Shown: positions 10,642 through 21,030 of the stretch, piece after piece
Layout: the number at the start of each line of letters is the position of its first letter
Position numbering within the stretch: position 1 is the stretch's first letter
Source of the DNA: Hortaea werneckii
Taxonomy: Eukaryota; Ascomycota; Dothideomycetes; Mycosphaerellales; Teratosphaeriaceae
Direction of reading: 5' to 3'
DNA length: 54,012 nt
Assembly (NCBI GenBank): GCA_037044905.1
Contig: JBAOKB010000056.1
Coordinates: forward strand, 1 to 54,012
The notes under the pieces: generated by a model
What the model saw: the letters and a program-made list of their open reading frames with translations, nothing else
Told to the model about the DNA's origin: nothing
Database searches by the model: none
Made by a program: the position numbers and the translations under genes

Positions 10642-11802
10642 ATGCCAAAGGATACGAACCCGCTCCGTCGCAAGTCATCTTCCTCGCCCTTCTCAGCATT
10701 GCAACGTACAAAGCCTGGTTCGCGGAAGGCCAGCCTCGCCGCAAAGGAAGATGCGTCCGAGCGTTTGGAAGATACAGGCAATGTTCCCTCTCTGGCCCCA
10801 TCCCGCATCCCGCAGGACGTGGTGAGTTTGGTACGTTATATTCAGTCATGCCAGTGGCAAGACGTGCCGGAGCGAGCTGCGGGCATGAATAGCGAGAGAA
10901 TCGGCCAGGTGCTACGGTTCAGGATGGCTTTGCCACCGGTTGTGAGCTTGGCACATCTGCATGCTCTTAGTAAGAGCTCCACAGCTACAGAGAGGGAAGT
11001 GGCCCGCTTGGTCGCTCAGGGGGTGCTGAGGAAAGTCTCGATTCCCGGTCGAGGGAAGGGCGGCGCACCAGTCGGCGACGGTGTAGTGATAGTGGCAGAT
11101 TGGAAGGACCGGCTGCAAAAGGAAGAGGCATTAGATGCTGAGATCAAAGAGAAGTACTTATCGCTCATGACCGCTCATCCGGGATCCCCGACTATGCCAA
11201 CCCAAGCATTCACGAATGAGGAGATCCGCCAGCTCGTGCAGCATGGCTTTCTTACCTCCCCTGCAGCATTGTCGTCTAGCCCCGGAAATCTGTTCGCCTC
11301 ACCAGGCACATCATCACTCCTCAGTATATCCAGCGCAGGCACCAAAGCACCCACTGGCAGTATCGCCGCAGTCGGCGGCATGGGCGCGATCCACGAATCG
11401 GGAGGTGGCGGCTCGACACTCGCGACACAGAACGACCGTCCCTCGCAAAACCGACCGGGCCAGCAGATGACCTTCGCATTGCCGGGAACAGGCGCTTACC
11501 TTAAACTCCTGACCTCCGCCAGGGAACATCTCTTCTACCTGCTTAAGCAACTCTCCCCGCGCTTTAAGGAGGCGACGATGGAGATGCTGAAGGAGAAGTG
11601 GGAAGGGAATGTCTTGGGCGATGCGGCCAGCAGGGCTAAACGTGCGCGTGGAGAATGGAACGGCGTGTTACCGGGCAAGACTAAGAAGTGGCGCGAGTTC
11701 TACGGGTTGGAGTTCGAGTGGGTGCTGGCTGAATGCGTGGGTAGTGGGACTATGGAGCTCTTTGATACTGGTGCTGTTGGGACGGCGGTACGTGCGCGGT
11801 GA
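10642..11802 (+). CDS. STK19-family winged-helix protein (not a kinase)
   Basis: 386 residues from the ATG at 10642; the frame upstream offers only TTG. The N terminus is basic and Ser-rich. The block from about residue 55 to 165 (IPQDVVSLVRYIQ, then FRMALPPVVSLAHLHALSK, then ATEREVARLVAQGVLRKV and GRGKGGAPVGDGVV) matches the pattern of the STK19 family: winged-helix elements with the conserved FR-LPP and PGRG-GG strings. A Ser/Gly-rich linker with no predicted fold follows. The C-terminal part (AYLKLLTSAREHLFYLLKQLSPRF, KKWREFYGLEFEWVLAECVGSG) completes the domain. Human STK19 was named as a Ser/Thr kinase but lacks kinase motifs and acts in transcription-coupled DNA repair. No kinase motif is visible here either. 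The role in this fungus is inference. Confidence 0.75.
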   Translation: MPKDTNPLRRKSSSSPFSALQRTKPGSRKASLAAKEDASERLEDTGNVPSLAPSRIPQDVVSLVRYIQSCQWQDVPERAAGMNSERIGQVLRFRMALPPVVSLAHLHALSKSSTATEREVARLVAQGVLRKVSIPGRGKGGAPVGDGVVIVADWKDRLQKEEALDAEIKEKYLSLMTAHPGSPTMPTQAFTNEEIRQLVQHGFLTSPAALSSSPGNLFASPGTSSLLSISSAGTKAPTGSIAAVGGMGAIHESGGGGSTLATQNDRPSQNRPGQQMTFALPGTGAYLKLLTSAREHLFYLLKQLSPRFKEATMEMLKEKWEGNVLGDAASRAKRARGEWNGVLPGKTKKWREFYGLEFEWVLAECVGSGTMELFDTGAVGTAVRAR

Positions 11803-12636
11803 TATAATCTTAGCCTTGGTGGAGATGGATTTCGAGCCTGCATCCTTTTCCCTGGAAGCGTATTTACCTAGAAGAGTGAAGAGAGCGGCATTCGTGAAAG
11901 TGGCTCTACAGTCCAAGACGGTGACCGATCTTTCGGTGGACTTGTCCCACGCTTGAAGCCAGAGAAAATGCCTTTACTTCTAAGATTTGCGAACTCAAGA
12001 TTACCTCGATTCAAGGACACCTGCTAGCAGTAGCAAGACGGTCGTCGCCACCACCAAGATCATTCGGTCTCGTCCCCGCCGACTGGAAGACGAGGGGCTG
12101 GCCATGATTCCGCCTCTGGCAGTGGCAGTAAACAGGGATGACAGAAGATGTGTGAAAGCCTGTGACGGAAGATGTGAGTGTACTCACTGTTGTCGATGTG
12201 GTAAGAAACATGAGACGGAAAAGGCAGAGAAGGGTTGTGTATAGACTCGCGAGAGGCTGCTTTGCAGCTTGATCATATAATATCTGTATGGAGCCACTGA
12301 GCTTCATCCGGCTCTAGTAAGCGCACGCGTGACAGTAAGACGCACATGCAGGCGTATTACGTCCCACCGACTCTAGCTGTCATTGGAAACGGCGTGCGGC
12401 GTGATCGGACCCAGACTTTGACTCATTCCTTTCCATACTGGGAAAGACGTTTGAGTTTTCCCGAGGTGATCCGTACGATGCTCATGCCATGGGCCGCTGC
12501 TCTATTCAAGCTCAATGGCTGCCCCCTTCCGGACGAGGATTGAACTGTACCTGTAATTCATCCAACTTCTGGCTTCATCATTCATTCATGTATCAGACAC
12601 GCTGGTCACATGTGGCTGTAATAATCGTTCTGCACA
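11803..12636. other. Intergenic between convergent genes
   Basis: 834 bases between the STK19-like gene and the CDK gene, which converge. Short frames at 11987-12244 and 12346-12543 have no recognisable similarity and are probably chance. Confidence 0.5.
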
Positions 12637-13857
12637 TCATCTCATAGCACCAAAGTCGATCTTCCGTGCCACCTTGTCACCCCTCCCACCCCCATTCCCA
12701 TTAGCATCCGGATCCCTCGGCAGCTCGCCCCCTCTCTGCTTCAGACTCTCGCCCATCGTCTCCGCACCGCCTCCCTTACGCGGCAAATTCGCCAACTTGC
12801 TCGGCCTGGGCTCCGAAGTCCAGAACTCATGCTTCAGCACGCCTTCGGCCGTTAACCGCACCCTCGGATCCAGCATGAGCATCTTCACCAGCAGATCCAC
12901 GCCCATTTCGCCAATCGACCTGAACGCGGCCATCCATTCTTCCTTCGGCTTCACGGGTATCACGCCCGGGACGAGGTATCCTTTTAGTTTTGTGACGCCC
13001 GGCCAATTCTCTTCCGTCGGCGTGCCGACTTTCTCGCAGATCAGCTGGATCATGTTGATTTCGGACTCGGGCCACGCGCGGAAGAGGACGTCGCGCGAGA
13101 TCAGCTCCGCGAATACGCACCCACAGCTCCAGATATCCACCGCGCCGCCGTAATGCTGGGCTTGGAAGAAGAGCTCCGGCGGTCGGTACCAGATGGTCAC
13201 GGTGTTGTAGGTCATAGGTTGGTATGGATCTGCCATTGCCCTTGCTAGACCGAAGTCGGCAAGTTTGATTTCGCCATTGGCGGCGATTAATAAGTTGTTC
13301 GGCTTGATGTCACGGTGTAAGACCCCGTTTGCGTGACAGAAGTAGATGGCACGCTGCAGCATCAGCATCCATGCTTTGATGTCTGCAGGTGTATACGTGA
13401 TGCTCTGGGTATCTTGGATAAGCTTCAGCAGATCGCCTTGCGGCAGGTGCTCAAGCACGAGGTTCAAGTTCTGGTTCTTGGTACTGAAGACGGCGTGCAG
13501 CTTGATGATGTTCGGATGGTCCAGCTCCTGCAGGAACTTGATCTCGCGTAACGAATCGTAGGAGATGCCGAACTCTTTGACTTCGGGCCCGACTTTGATC
13601 TTCTTGATCGCCACCAGCTTCTTGGTGTCGGTGATGAGGTGAGCCTCGAAGACGTCGGCATACTGACCGGAGCCGAGCTTCTTCCCTTTGATGTACTTCT
13701 TGCGTTCCTGTGCGTCTAGTTGCTCGGACAGATCGGCGACGAGAGGTATTGAATTCGGATCATCGGATGTCTCTGTGTGTGGAGGCGGCTCTGGGGTGGT
13801 CTTGCGGCGTTTGAATGGTGGTTCAGGCGGGACATCGAGGGCTGGCGATGCGGCCAT
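12637..13857 (-). CDS. CDK7/Kin28-like cyclin-dependent kinase (TFIIH / CDK-activating kinase)
   Basis: 406 residues from the ATG at 13857; the frame extends upstream to a GTG only. A Pro-rich leader of about 60 residues is followed by the full kinase domain. It shows KKLGSGQYADVFEA (Gly loop), VAIKKIKVG (ATP-binding Lys), the PSTAIRE-equivalent helix around YDSLREIKFL, HRDIKPNNLL (catalytic loop), DFG and the activation segment ending in WYRPPELF. A Thr sits where the T-loop phosphorylation site of Kin28/CDK7 lies. The GTPTEENWPG string and the C terminus ending in RKIDFGAMR fit CDK7 rather than CDK1. CDK7 phosphorylates the Pol II C-terminal domain within TFIIH and activates other CDKs. The residue before WYR is Ile rather than the more common Arg, as in some other fungal CDKs. 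No intron is needed. Confidence 0.88.
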   Translation of the reverse strand: MAASPALDVPPEPPFKRRKTTPEPPPHTETSDDPNSIPLVADLSEQLDAQERKKYIKGKKLGSGQYADVFEAHLITDTKKLVAIKKIKVGPEVKEFGISYDSLREIKFLQELDHPNIIKLHAVFSTKNQNLNLVLEHLPQGDLLKLIQDTQSITYTPADIKAWMLMLQRAIYFCHANGVLHRDIKPNNLLIAANGEIKLADFGLARAMADPYQPMTYNTVTIWYRPPELFFQAQHYGGAVDIWSCGCVFAELISRDVLFRAWPESEINMIQLICEKVGTPTEENWPGVTKLKGYLVPGVIPVKPKEEWMAAFRSIGEMGVDLLVKMLMLDPRVRLTAEGVLKHEFWTSEPRPSKLANLPRKGGGAETMGESLKQRGGELPRDPDANGNGGGRGDKVARKIDFGAMR

Positions 13858-14745
13858 GACTCTGGGATTGTTGGTAGTAATCTGAGACAGGCTGTGATTA
13901 ACAAGGCGTGTCGGAATCGACGAGACCGGACATGGATATGACGCGGTGTTTCTGCGCCTCACTGAGCGTAGGGACCTGAAGCGGCATTTACACCCAGCCG
14001 CATCCGCTGAAGTCGACTTTCACATGCGAGACACAATGGCACGCATTAGACCGAATTGATTTACAGCGAAAACATCGGGATTGCCGTTCTTGACTGAGTA
14101 ATGATGCTCCGAGCTCCGACCGGGTGCGCGAGTCACCGGCCAAGTTGGACTTCAAGCTTTCCCGGTCTCTCTGGAGACAATAATCTAATCTCTAATCGAC
14201 CGTCTTGCCCACGGTCCCCGTCAACCTCCGCGGATGTACTTCCCGTACCTATACGAGCCCTATGCAGACTCGCAAGACCAGGTGCGCAAGCCACAACGCA
14301 TACGCGGCGGAGGCCAACGCAAGGTACAGCGAGAAGGATTTGACAGCGCACACTAGGGTTGCTAGTATGGACGACGGTTAGCAGCTAGACCAGACAGACG
14401 CCTGCAAGCATTGATACTAGTCGATAATGGTGGTATGCAAAGCCACGCCTAAGCCAGACCGCCGCGACTTCACATCGGCTGTGCCTTGATCCCACGACGT
14501 CACTTGCCTGGACCGGGCGTAGGTTGGTGCTTTTGGCTTGTACCTCACTTATATAACCAGGAAATGCAGCCTCTTGCGTCAGTTGCTCATTTAACTATCT
14601 ACTTTTTTCCACTTCACGCGCCTTTGGGTAAACATAGTTATATTGTATTGCAAAGGACACGGCATCAGTCTCCCTTCACACATCACAACAAGCTCACCGC
14701 ATACTCGAATCATTCGACACAAACCCCAACCACTACCACAACAAA
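13858..14745. other. Divergent upstream region of the CDK gene and the repeat-protein gene
   Basis: About 890 bases between divergent genes. The distal part serves the kinase gene. The part next to 14745 carries a TATA-like element (listed separately) and an A/C-rich leader (about 14680-14745) before the ATG. Confidence 0.5.
14550..14555 (+). promoter_or_regulatory. TATA-box-like element
   Basis: TATATA lies about 190 bases upstream of the ATG at 14746 and is followed by a CA-rich leader. The position and sequence suit the strong, regulated promoters typical of secreted-protein genes. No transcription start has been mapped. Confidence 0.45.
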
Positions 14746-15671
14746 ATGAAGCCCTCATACGCTCTCCTCCTCGCCCCCGCAGCGTTCGCGAACGCGCAGA
14801 TCACCGAGATCGTGGATGGCGTGGAGTCGGTGGTCGACGACATCACCAGCGGCGCCGGCAGCATCTACACATACGTGACCGAGAACGCAGGGTCGGTGGC
14901 CACAGTCGTCGCTTCCGGCGGCCAGGGGGCATTCAGTACGGTGACGGACCGAGTGGAATCCGCCGCGACCGCCTTCGCGACCGACGTGACATCGGTAGGC
15001 GGCAGCGTCTATACGGTATGTCACTACCAAGTGGATTCTATCTCTATATAGCGGAACGCCAGCTTGCTGACGATTTTTCTGGTAGGTTGCGACCGACAAT
15101 GCCGGAGACATCGTGTCGACCATCACCTCGGGCGCTGAAGGCGCCTTCAGCACCGTGACGGACCGGGTGGAATCCGCCGCGACCGACTTCGCGACCGACG
15201 TGACATCGGTGGGCGGCAGCGTATATACGGTATGTCATTACTATGTGGATTCTATCTCTACATAGCGGAACGCCAGCTTGCTAACGACTTTTTGTAGGTT
15301 GCGACCGACAATGCCGGAGACATCGTATTGACCATCACCTCGGGCGCTGAATCCATCGCGACTGACTTGGCGACCGACGTGACATCGATAGGCGGCAGCG
15401 TATATACGGTATGTCACTACTAAGTGGATTCGATCTTAATACCGCAGAACGCCAGCTTGCTAACGGATCCTGGTAGGTTGCGACCGACAATGCTGGCGAC
15501 ATCGTGTCTACCATCACATCCGATGTCCAGGGCGCATACAGCTCCGCCACCGACGCAGCCGCGGACGCGGCGACAGGCACCGATAGCGACTCCGGCGCGA
15601 AGGCTACAGGTGCGCCCGTGTACGCTGGAGGCCTGCTCGGCGCTGGCCTTGCCGCTGTGGCTATGCTCTAG
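14746..15671 (+). CDS. Small secreted, probably GPI-anchored protein built from tandem exon repeats
   Basis: Four exons: 14746-15015, 15086-15229, 15298-15408 and 15477-15671, giving 239 residues. All junctions are phase 0. The three introns (70, 68 and 68 nt) are near copies of each other, each with GTATGTCA donors, a TTGCT(A/G)ACG branch site and a TAG acceptor. Residues 1-18 (MKPSYALLLAPAAFANAQ) form a signal peptide. The C terminus (TGAPVYAGGLLGAGLAAVAML) follows a small-residue stretch and ends in a hydrophobic tail, as expected for a GPI anchor. Between them are about four copies of a 37-50 residue Ala/Thr/Ser/Asp/Val-rich unit containing GGSVYT, VATDNAGDIV and TDRVESAAT. The first copy is inside exon 1 without an intron; exon 3 has lost 11 residues of the unit. 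Amphipathic repeat composition suggests a cell-surface or cell-wall role. I do not recognise a family. Confidence 0.8.
14842..15550 (+). repeat. Tandem repeat of exon-plus-intron modules
   Basis: A module running from a VATDNAG-type start through GGSVYT and then an intron is repeated. Copy 1 lies in exon 1 (about 14862-15015) and lacks an intron at the TYVTENAG point. Copy 2 is 15016-15229 and copy 3 is 15230-15408, each counted as intron then exon. Copy 4 starts at 15409. Sequence identity extends through intron bodies (for example GTGGATTC and GCCAGCTTGCT occur in all three), so the duplication unit was genomic and included the intron. Confidence 0.85.
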
Positions 15672-17513
15672 ATTTAGAACGGTTTCATTGAGGGAGATGG
15701 TTCTCAGTAAGTGAATCCCTTTTGTTGGGGCAAGACCCGCGATTGGGAGGTAACGAGGTACTGACAAGTGGCTCGCAGTGTGACATGATTGACTGTAGAT
15801 TTGTAATGATAATGTTCGACTATACTGTAACGATGCATATCACTCCATCATTTCAGTTTCTTCTGTCTGCTATGCGCCGCTAGAATGAAAAAAGGATTGG
15901 GGATGTTTGACACCCGCGGACGAGGCAAAATGGCAATTTGACGATTCTTACATCTTCTCCGCCCATCGCAAAGATCTGAACCCTTACCTTCAAGCGATAA
16001 GCATGGTCACGGTCATAAATTCTGACTTCGCTACGCGTGAGTCCAGCTGCAACATCAGGCCCTGAACGGATCGTCTTCCTCCATTTTCTGTCGCGACAGA
16101 TCTCAAACAAAGGGCTTCACAAATCGATGCAAACTCGGGTTCGGTCAGAGGAGACGTTTCCTTCTGAAGGCGCACAGAGTCGTAGTTATGGGCAGACGAG
16201 CCCAACGCGGCAGGAGTGATTTCCTAGCCCTCATGTCGGTTCATGAAGGCAATACAAAGGGAGAATGCTGACGGACGGAAAGTTTACTCTTCCTAGTCTT
16301 CAGGGGTTGCATTTGGTCTCCGCCTCCCCTAAAAGAAAAAGGAAAAGGATAGAAAGCCAGACGTCGCCTGGTTGATTTCGAGCCTTGGAGAGGTGAGGCT
16401 TGAAGAGACAAGCTTGGGGGTCCGACCACTGAGGGCTACTTTGCGCGGCCGGCTCGGAGTTTCACAGGCCTCTCGAAAAGTTACGGATGTGAGAGTAGCG
16501 GACTCAATATACTGGCCGCTTTATCTTACACTCCTGGTGTAGAAGCTGTATCATGCATCCGCATTCTATCCTCCTTGTCTTGGTGATGAACGTGAAATTG
16601 CTAGGCTCGACTTCACTCTCGTTGTCATTGACACGACCATGAACAGGCCTGGGAGCAAAGCCGAGAAGGGTGGAAGCCGCGGGTCTGAGAACGGTTGGTG
16701 GCGACAGTGAACCTTCAGAGAGGTCAGTGACAATGGAAGCGGACGCCGCCACCCGTGTTGCTCGGTAACGGCCGTGGCTTGGCCCCACCCCGCGCGCCTT
16801 CCAACTTGACCAGCTCGAGCAGCTGACTGACTTTTGCCAAAGACTGCAAGTTGGCGAACTGCATCGTGAGTGTGTGGGCCTGAGATGCCATGTTGAAAGG
16901 GTCTGAAATGCCTGACCCCTCTTCTCAGACAACAGAGGACAGGGTAATTACTGTCGTGCATCATGTCGGACTAATGATGGCGTAATGGGATTGCTCCAGG
17001 TGAATACTAGTGGACTAAGCTCCTTGCTTGCGACTAGACCCAATCGGGCAAGCACGATAGGCACTTTGGGAACACGGCCCTCTGTGCCATTCGACAGGCC
17101 GTGGTTGCTGACCATCCGGACATAGTCGGATCTCAGTGCTCATGATACCGAAGGAGGCGCGAAAACGACCTCAGCGAAAGGCAGCGCGTTCATGAACATT
17201 GCGACAGCAACGACCTAGAGCCATGGGTGAGCTCCCGAGCCAATAATGGCATCAGCCGCCGCCGATTCCGCATCGGGTAAAGCGCATGCCGCACCTACCT
17301 TTCTCGTCAGTCGCCTATAAATTCCTGCCGCGTTGCTCCGCCACGCCTCGCCGCTGCCCAGTCCACTTGCATGCCACTGTCCCGCTCGGCCTCGCACCGC
17401 ATCGATCGTCGCTGGCACACGGAAAAGAAGGAAGGGAAGAAGAGGATCTGAACGTAGGGCATAGACTATATCAAAGAATCAAGCACTCCACGAGAAAAGA
17501 AGCCTAGGCCAAG
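15672..17513. other. Intergenic, 1.8 kb, no gene recognised
   Basis: Frames on the minus strand at 15880-16205 and 16504-16964 are open for 70-140 codons, but their composition is not protein-like and I recognise nothing. The last 200 bases are the promoter and leader of the next gene. Confidence 0.45.
17316..17321 (+). promoter_or_regulatory. TATA-box-like element
   Basis: TATAAA lies about 195 bases upstream of the ATG at 17514, a spacing similar to the TATA-like element of the repeat-protein gene. It is a candidate core promoter only. Confidence 0.4.
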
Positions 17514-17804
17514 ATGCAGACCCAGGCTCCACCGCAGACCTGCACAGGCTGTCGCAAGCAAAAGAACTCCGAAGACTTCTGGCGCTACAACCGTACAAAT
17601 CTCACCTGCAACGCATGTTCCGAGCGACACCGCACCCGCAAAGCCAAGACTGCCGCTGCTGCCGCTCAGCAGAACCAGCCGCCGCCGGCGCTACCGCTAC
17701 AGAACCAGGGACAGAACCAGCAGCAGACTCAGCAAGCCCAGCAGCCGTCGTCGGAAAACCCCCCGGCTAGTGCCACGACCACGACGAAGCAGGAGCAGGA
17801 TTAG
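17514..17804 (+). CDS. Small four-cysteine (zinc-binding type) Gln-rich protein
   Basis: 96 residues ending at a TAG (17802-17804). The N-terminal 45 residues hold C10-X2-C13 and C32-X2-C35 around a FWRYNR segment, followed by SERHRTRK. This is a compact Cys4 unit probably binding zinc, of a type I associate with short fungal DNA- or RNA-binding proteins. The rest is Ala/Gln/Pro-rich, then a Thr-rich segment and a charged end. The ATG context (AAGATGC) is acceptable and there is a purine-rich leader. The frame continues open for 94 codons after the TAG (next entry), so the annotated C terminus may not be the only one. The function is unknown. Confidence 0.6.
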   Translation: MQTQAPPQTCTGCRKQKNSEDFWRYNRTNLTCNACSERHRTRKAKTAAAAAQQNQPPPALPLQNQGQNQQQTQQAQQPSSENPPASATTTTKQEQD

Positions 17805-18089
17805 GTACTCGTTCTCGACTCGTTACACGGCATGGAAGAAGTACTGCGTCGCGACGCACGCAACGCATATCACAACAGGGACGACCACGAGCACAATCAG
17901 GAACAGCTGGAGGTTGCACGGAGGAGCACGGCCAAGGTCACTTCTACCACCGGCTACACCACGCGCGATGGCCCCGTGCTAGGGACGCAGCGTGTGATGC
18001 AGTTCGCACGGAGCGGCGTCAAGCGGAAGGGGTCCGGGATGTCGAGATGGGGAAGTCTGAGCGCGAGGTCTACTATTTCCGAAGGTTGA
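17805..18089 (+). other. In-frame 94-codon extension after the TAG stop
   Basis: The same frame as the Cys4 gene runs without a stop from 17805 to a TGA at 18087-18089. The encoded segment is hydrophilic, with a charged Arg/Asp/His/Glu stretch (NAYHNRDDHEHNQEQLEVARR) and a basic Ser/Arg-rich end. Three explanations are possible: a recently acquired stop, an unrecognised small intron removing the TAG (no good donor is visible upstream), or translational read-through. It is not counted as part of the CDS. Confidence 0.35.
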
Positions 18090-19204
18090 CTGATTGGATG
18101 GGTTGTGTGTTCGAGGGGGGGGCCGTCGAAGGGGATACGTCTTGTTCTCGGCGATTGGGGTTGGATAGCTTGTGGCTTGGTCGACCACGTGTGTACAAGA
18201 GTGTACGTTATCACGGTACGGCTTCTGTGGGAGAAAGGGCAATTGATAAGGTCTATATCAGATTGTCATGAGGGTCCAAGTGAGGGGGATTTTGGAAATA
18301 CAGTTACTCAATTATGTTGGATGACTTACAGACTTGCAAAAGAGGTGAAGATACTGGAAGAATGACGGGTACGCGATGAAGATCGGGGGTTTTCAGCAGC
18401 TTGCGGTATGCATTCACGCGTGGTGCTCGGCAAGAGGGCTCTACGGAGGTAGTAGGGGGACATTGCCCCAAGGAGTCAGTGTCGGCTCGGAAGGAGATGC
18501 TACCGATTATATACTAATGAGTAGTACAATGTCCATCATGACATAATCCAAGTGCATCGAGTGACTTTTATCCTCTGCGGCCCTTCATGGCGGTTTGTCA
18601 TTTACCTTTCTGCCCGTAAATTGTATGTAAGTACAAATTGACACACCAATTTAACGAGTGCCCTTCACTGGGCGGGGAATGCTCTCGCCAAGCTGGGAGA
18701 GGACGCGTCATCAACTTTTAAATCTTCACCCTAAATCTCCATTTTATACATGGGCGCACCTGTGCAAGCCACGAACAGACTTTCGACAGATAGAACAGTA
18801 ACTTTCGCCAAATCACGCAGCTACCGACAATGGGGACGCTTGGCTCTGTGCAATTGACACGGGATGCCTTCCAATTAAGTCACGAAGAAGTCACATCGGC
18901 GAGGCCTCATTCAAACACTTTGCCTTCAGATCTTAGAGCCGTGACAGTCGTTGCTCGCTGCCATTCACATTATTGAGCGGTTGGAATATGCCGAGGCGCG
19001 CGATTAACACCCGACTCCCAAACTAGCTTTCGTGGGGAGAGTCCGTGCGCTCCCCAGATCTACGACCAGGGTCTGAGTTGGGCGGAGCTGAGTTGTGGTT
19101 CGAGAACGTTGAAGCTGTGAGCCGACCTTCTTTAAGGGAGCAGGCTGCCTAAAACTTCAAGGTCGAGCGCACGCTGCGCCGCTTTCCACCGCAAAGAAGA
19201 AACG
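18090..19204. other. Intergenic, 1.1 kb
   Basis: No coding frame of interest. The middle part (about 18480-18800) looks more A/T-rich than the flanking genes. The last 200 bases are the presumed promoter of the MFS gene. Confidence 0.5.
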
Positions 19205-21030
19205 ATGGGTCTGGGTGTACTGGAGGACAGGCACCTGGAGCGCGTTCCGGGTAAGTACTATAGCACGGCAGGCCGATGACAGCCGATCAGCTTCACCTCG
19301 TCACTCTGTGTCCCTACTATACGTTCGCATGCGACTGACACGCCGGCGCGACAGGCACCTCCACCCTCAAAGACCTCACCGACACTCCGGCCGATCTTCC
19401 CCAGGATGCCGTCCTCAAGCGCAGCAAAGACGGCACCATTCTCGTTCCGCAACCCAGCGACGACCCCCGCGATCCGCTCAACTGGCCGCTTTGGCGACGC
19501 GACCTGATCACGGGAATTCTCTGCCTGCTGTCTGTCATCGCCTCGACATTATCACCTCTTCTCGCCGCGAACAGTATCCTGCTTAAAGTCTACTTCGTCA
19601 AGCCCTTCACCGACATCGCTTTACTCACGGGATACCACTTGCTCGGCGTCGGCGTTGCAGGGTTTATCTTTGTCGCGAGCGCGAGAGTCTGGGGCAAACG
19701 GCATCTCTACTTGCTCGGGACAGTAATCGTTATCATCACGTCAGCATGGGGTGGCGGCAGCAACCACAATTACAACTCCTTAATGGCGGCGCGCTTCTTC
19801 CAAGGGGTCGGTTTAGCGCCATTCGAGGCCCTGGTCAACGCTTCAGTCGGCGATCTGTACTTCGTCCACGAGCGTGGAAAGCGCATGGCGTTTAGCAATT
19901 TGAGCTTATTCGGCGGCGCCTTCTTTACGCCGGTCATTGTCGGCCGGCTGACGGCGACGCTGACCTGGCAGTGGAGTTTCTATTTCCTCGCTATTTTCAC
20001 GGCGGTGATGCTGCCCTTGGTTGTCTTATTCGTTCCCGAAACCGCCTTTGTGCGCGAAGAGCGCTTCAATACCGATATTGCAAGTAACAGGGCGGACTAC
20101 CATGATAAGGAAATGCGTTCCGGAGCCAGCTCGCTCGACAAGGACCCCAATCAGAGCCCTTCCGAGACCGTACTGGGTTCCCCGCCCAGCTTCTACTCAA
20201 AAGAGAGCCTGATGCCGTTCAACGGCCGGAAGACGGACGAGTCCTTCTTCAAGCTCCTCCTTCGCCCCTTCCCGCTCTTCTTCCACCCGGGCATCCTCTG
20301 GGCCTGCCTCACCCAAGGCACCATTATCGGCTGGACGGTCCTCATCGGCATCGTCCTAGGCGGCATCATGCTCGGCCCCCCACTCTGGTTCAACGAGGTC
20401 GAGACGGGATACATGTACACGGGGGCCTTCGTCGGCGCCGTCGTGGGCTTCATCCTCGCCGGCCTCCTCAGCGACAGCTCCGCGCGCTTCATGGCCCGCC
20501 GCAACCACGGCGTCTACGAACCCGAATTCCGCATCGTGCTCGTGATCCCCATGCTGATCCTCGGCTGTGCGGGTCTCTACGGCTTCGGCATTACGGCCAA
20601 TAACACCTACCGCTACGGCTGGTTCTGGCCGGACTTCTTCTTCGCGCTCGAGGTCGCGGGCATGGTGCTCGGCGCCGTAGCCTCGGCACTGTACATCGTC
20701 GACGCCCACCGCGACATCGCCGTCGAAGGCTTCACCTGCCTGCTCGTATTCAAGAATATCTTCTCCTTCGGCCTGACGTTTAGCGGGTGGGGCTGGCTCG
20801 TGAATGCCGGCATCCGACCCGTCTTCATCGCTATCAGCAGCGTCCAGGTCGTCATCTGCTGCTTGTCTGTCCTGATGTGTAAGTTCCTGTTCTCCCTTTC
20901 CCCCCTGACCCCCGCAGCCGGCGGAGAGGCGTGAATCATGACTGACTTGCTGCTCTTAGATATTTTTGGGAAGAAGAATAGAGCGTTCTTTGCCCGTCAC
21001 GATATTTTGGCCATGCTTGAATTGAGATAG
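19205..21030 (+). CDS. MFS transporter, DHA1-like (drug/proton antiporter type)
   Basis: Three exons: 19205-19250, 19355-20878 and 20960-21030, with introns of 104 nt (GTAAGT donor) and 81 nt (GTAAGT donor, TTAG acceptor), giving 546 residues. The start is MGLGVLEDRHLERVPG, joined by the first intron to TSTLKDLTD. The N-terminal loop contains DDPRDPLNWPLWRRD, the typical cytosolic entry motif of fungal DHA1 transporters, followed by twelve hydrophobic segments. A long charged loop with SPSETVLGSPPSFYSKES separates the two halves. The second intron replaces a spurious stop at 20934 and supplies the conserved end YIFGKKNRAFFARHDIL, common in this family. Substrate is unknown. The proteins export or import small molecules across the plasma membrane using the proton gradient. 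Confidence 0.9.

Noticed and set aside
10642..11802. Calling the STK19-like protein a Ser/Thr kinase
   Set aside because: None of the kinase motifs (Gly loop, VAIK Lys, HRD, DFG) is present; the name in the family is historical.
14746..15550. CRISPR-like regular repeats
   Set aside because: Spacing and content are explained by a coding repeat with introns in a eukaryotic gene; there are no short palindromic repeats with unique spacers.
20879..20934. Ending of the MFS protein at the stop at 20934
   Set aside because: A GTAAGT donor at 20879 and a TTAG acceptor at 20959 restore the family's conserved C terminus; the read-through tail is intron translation.
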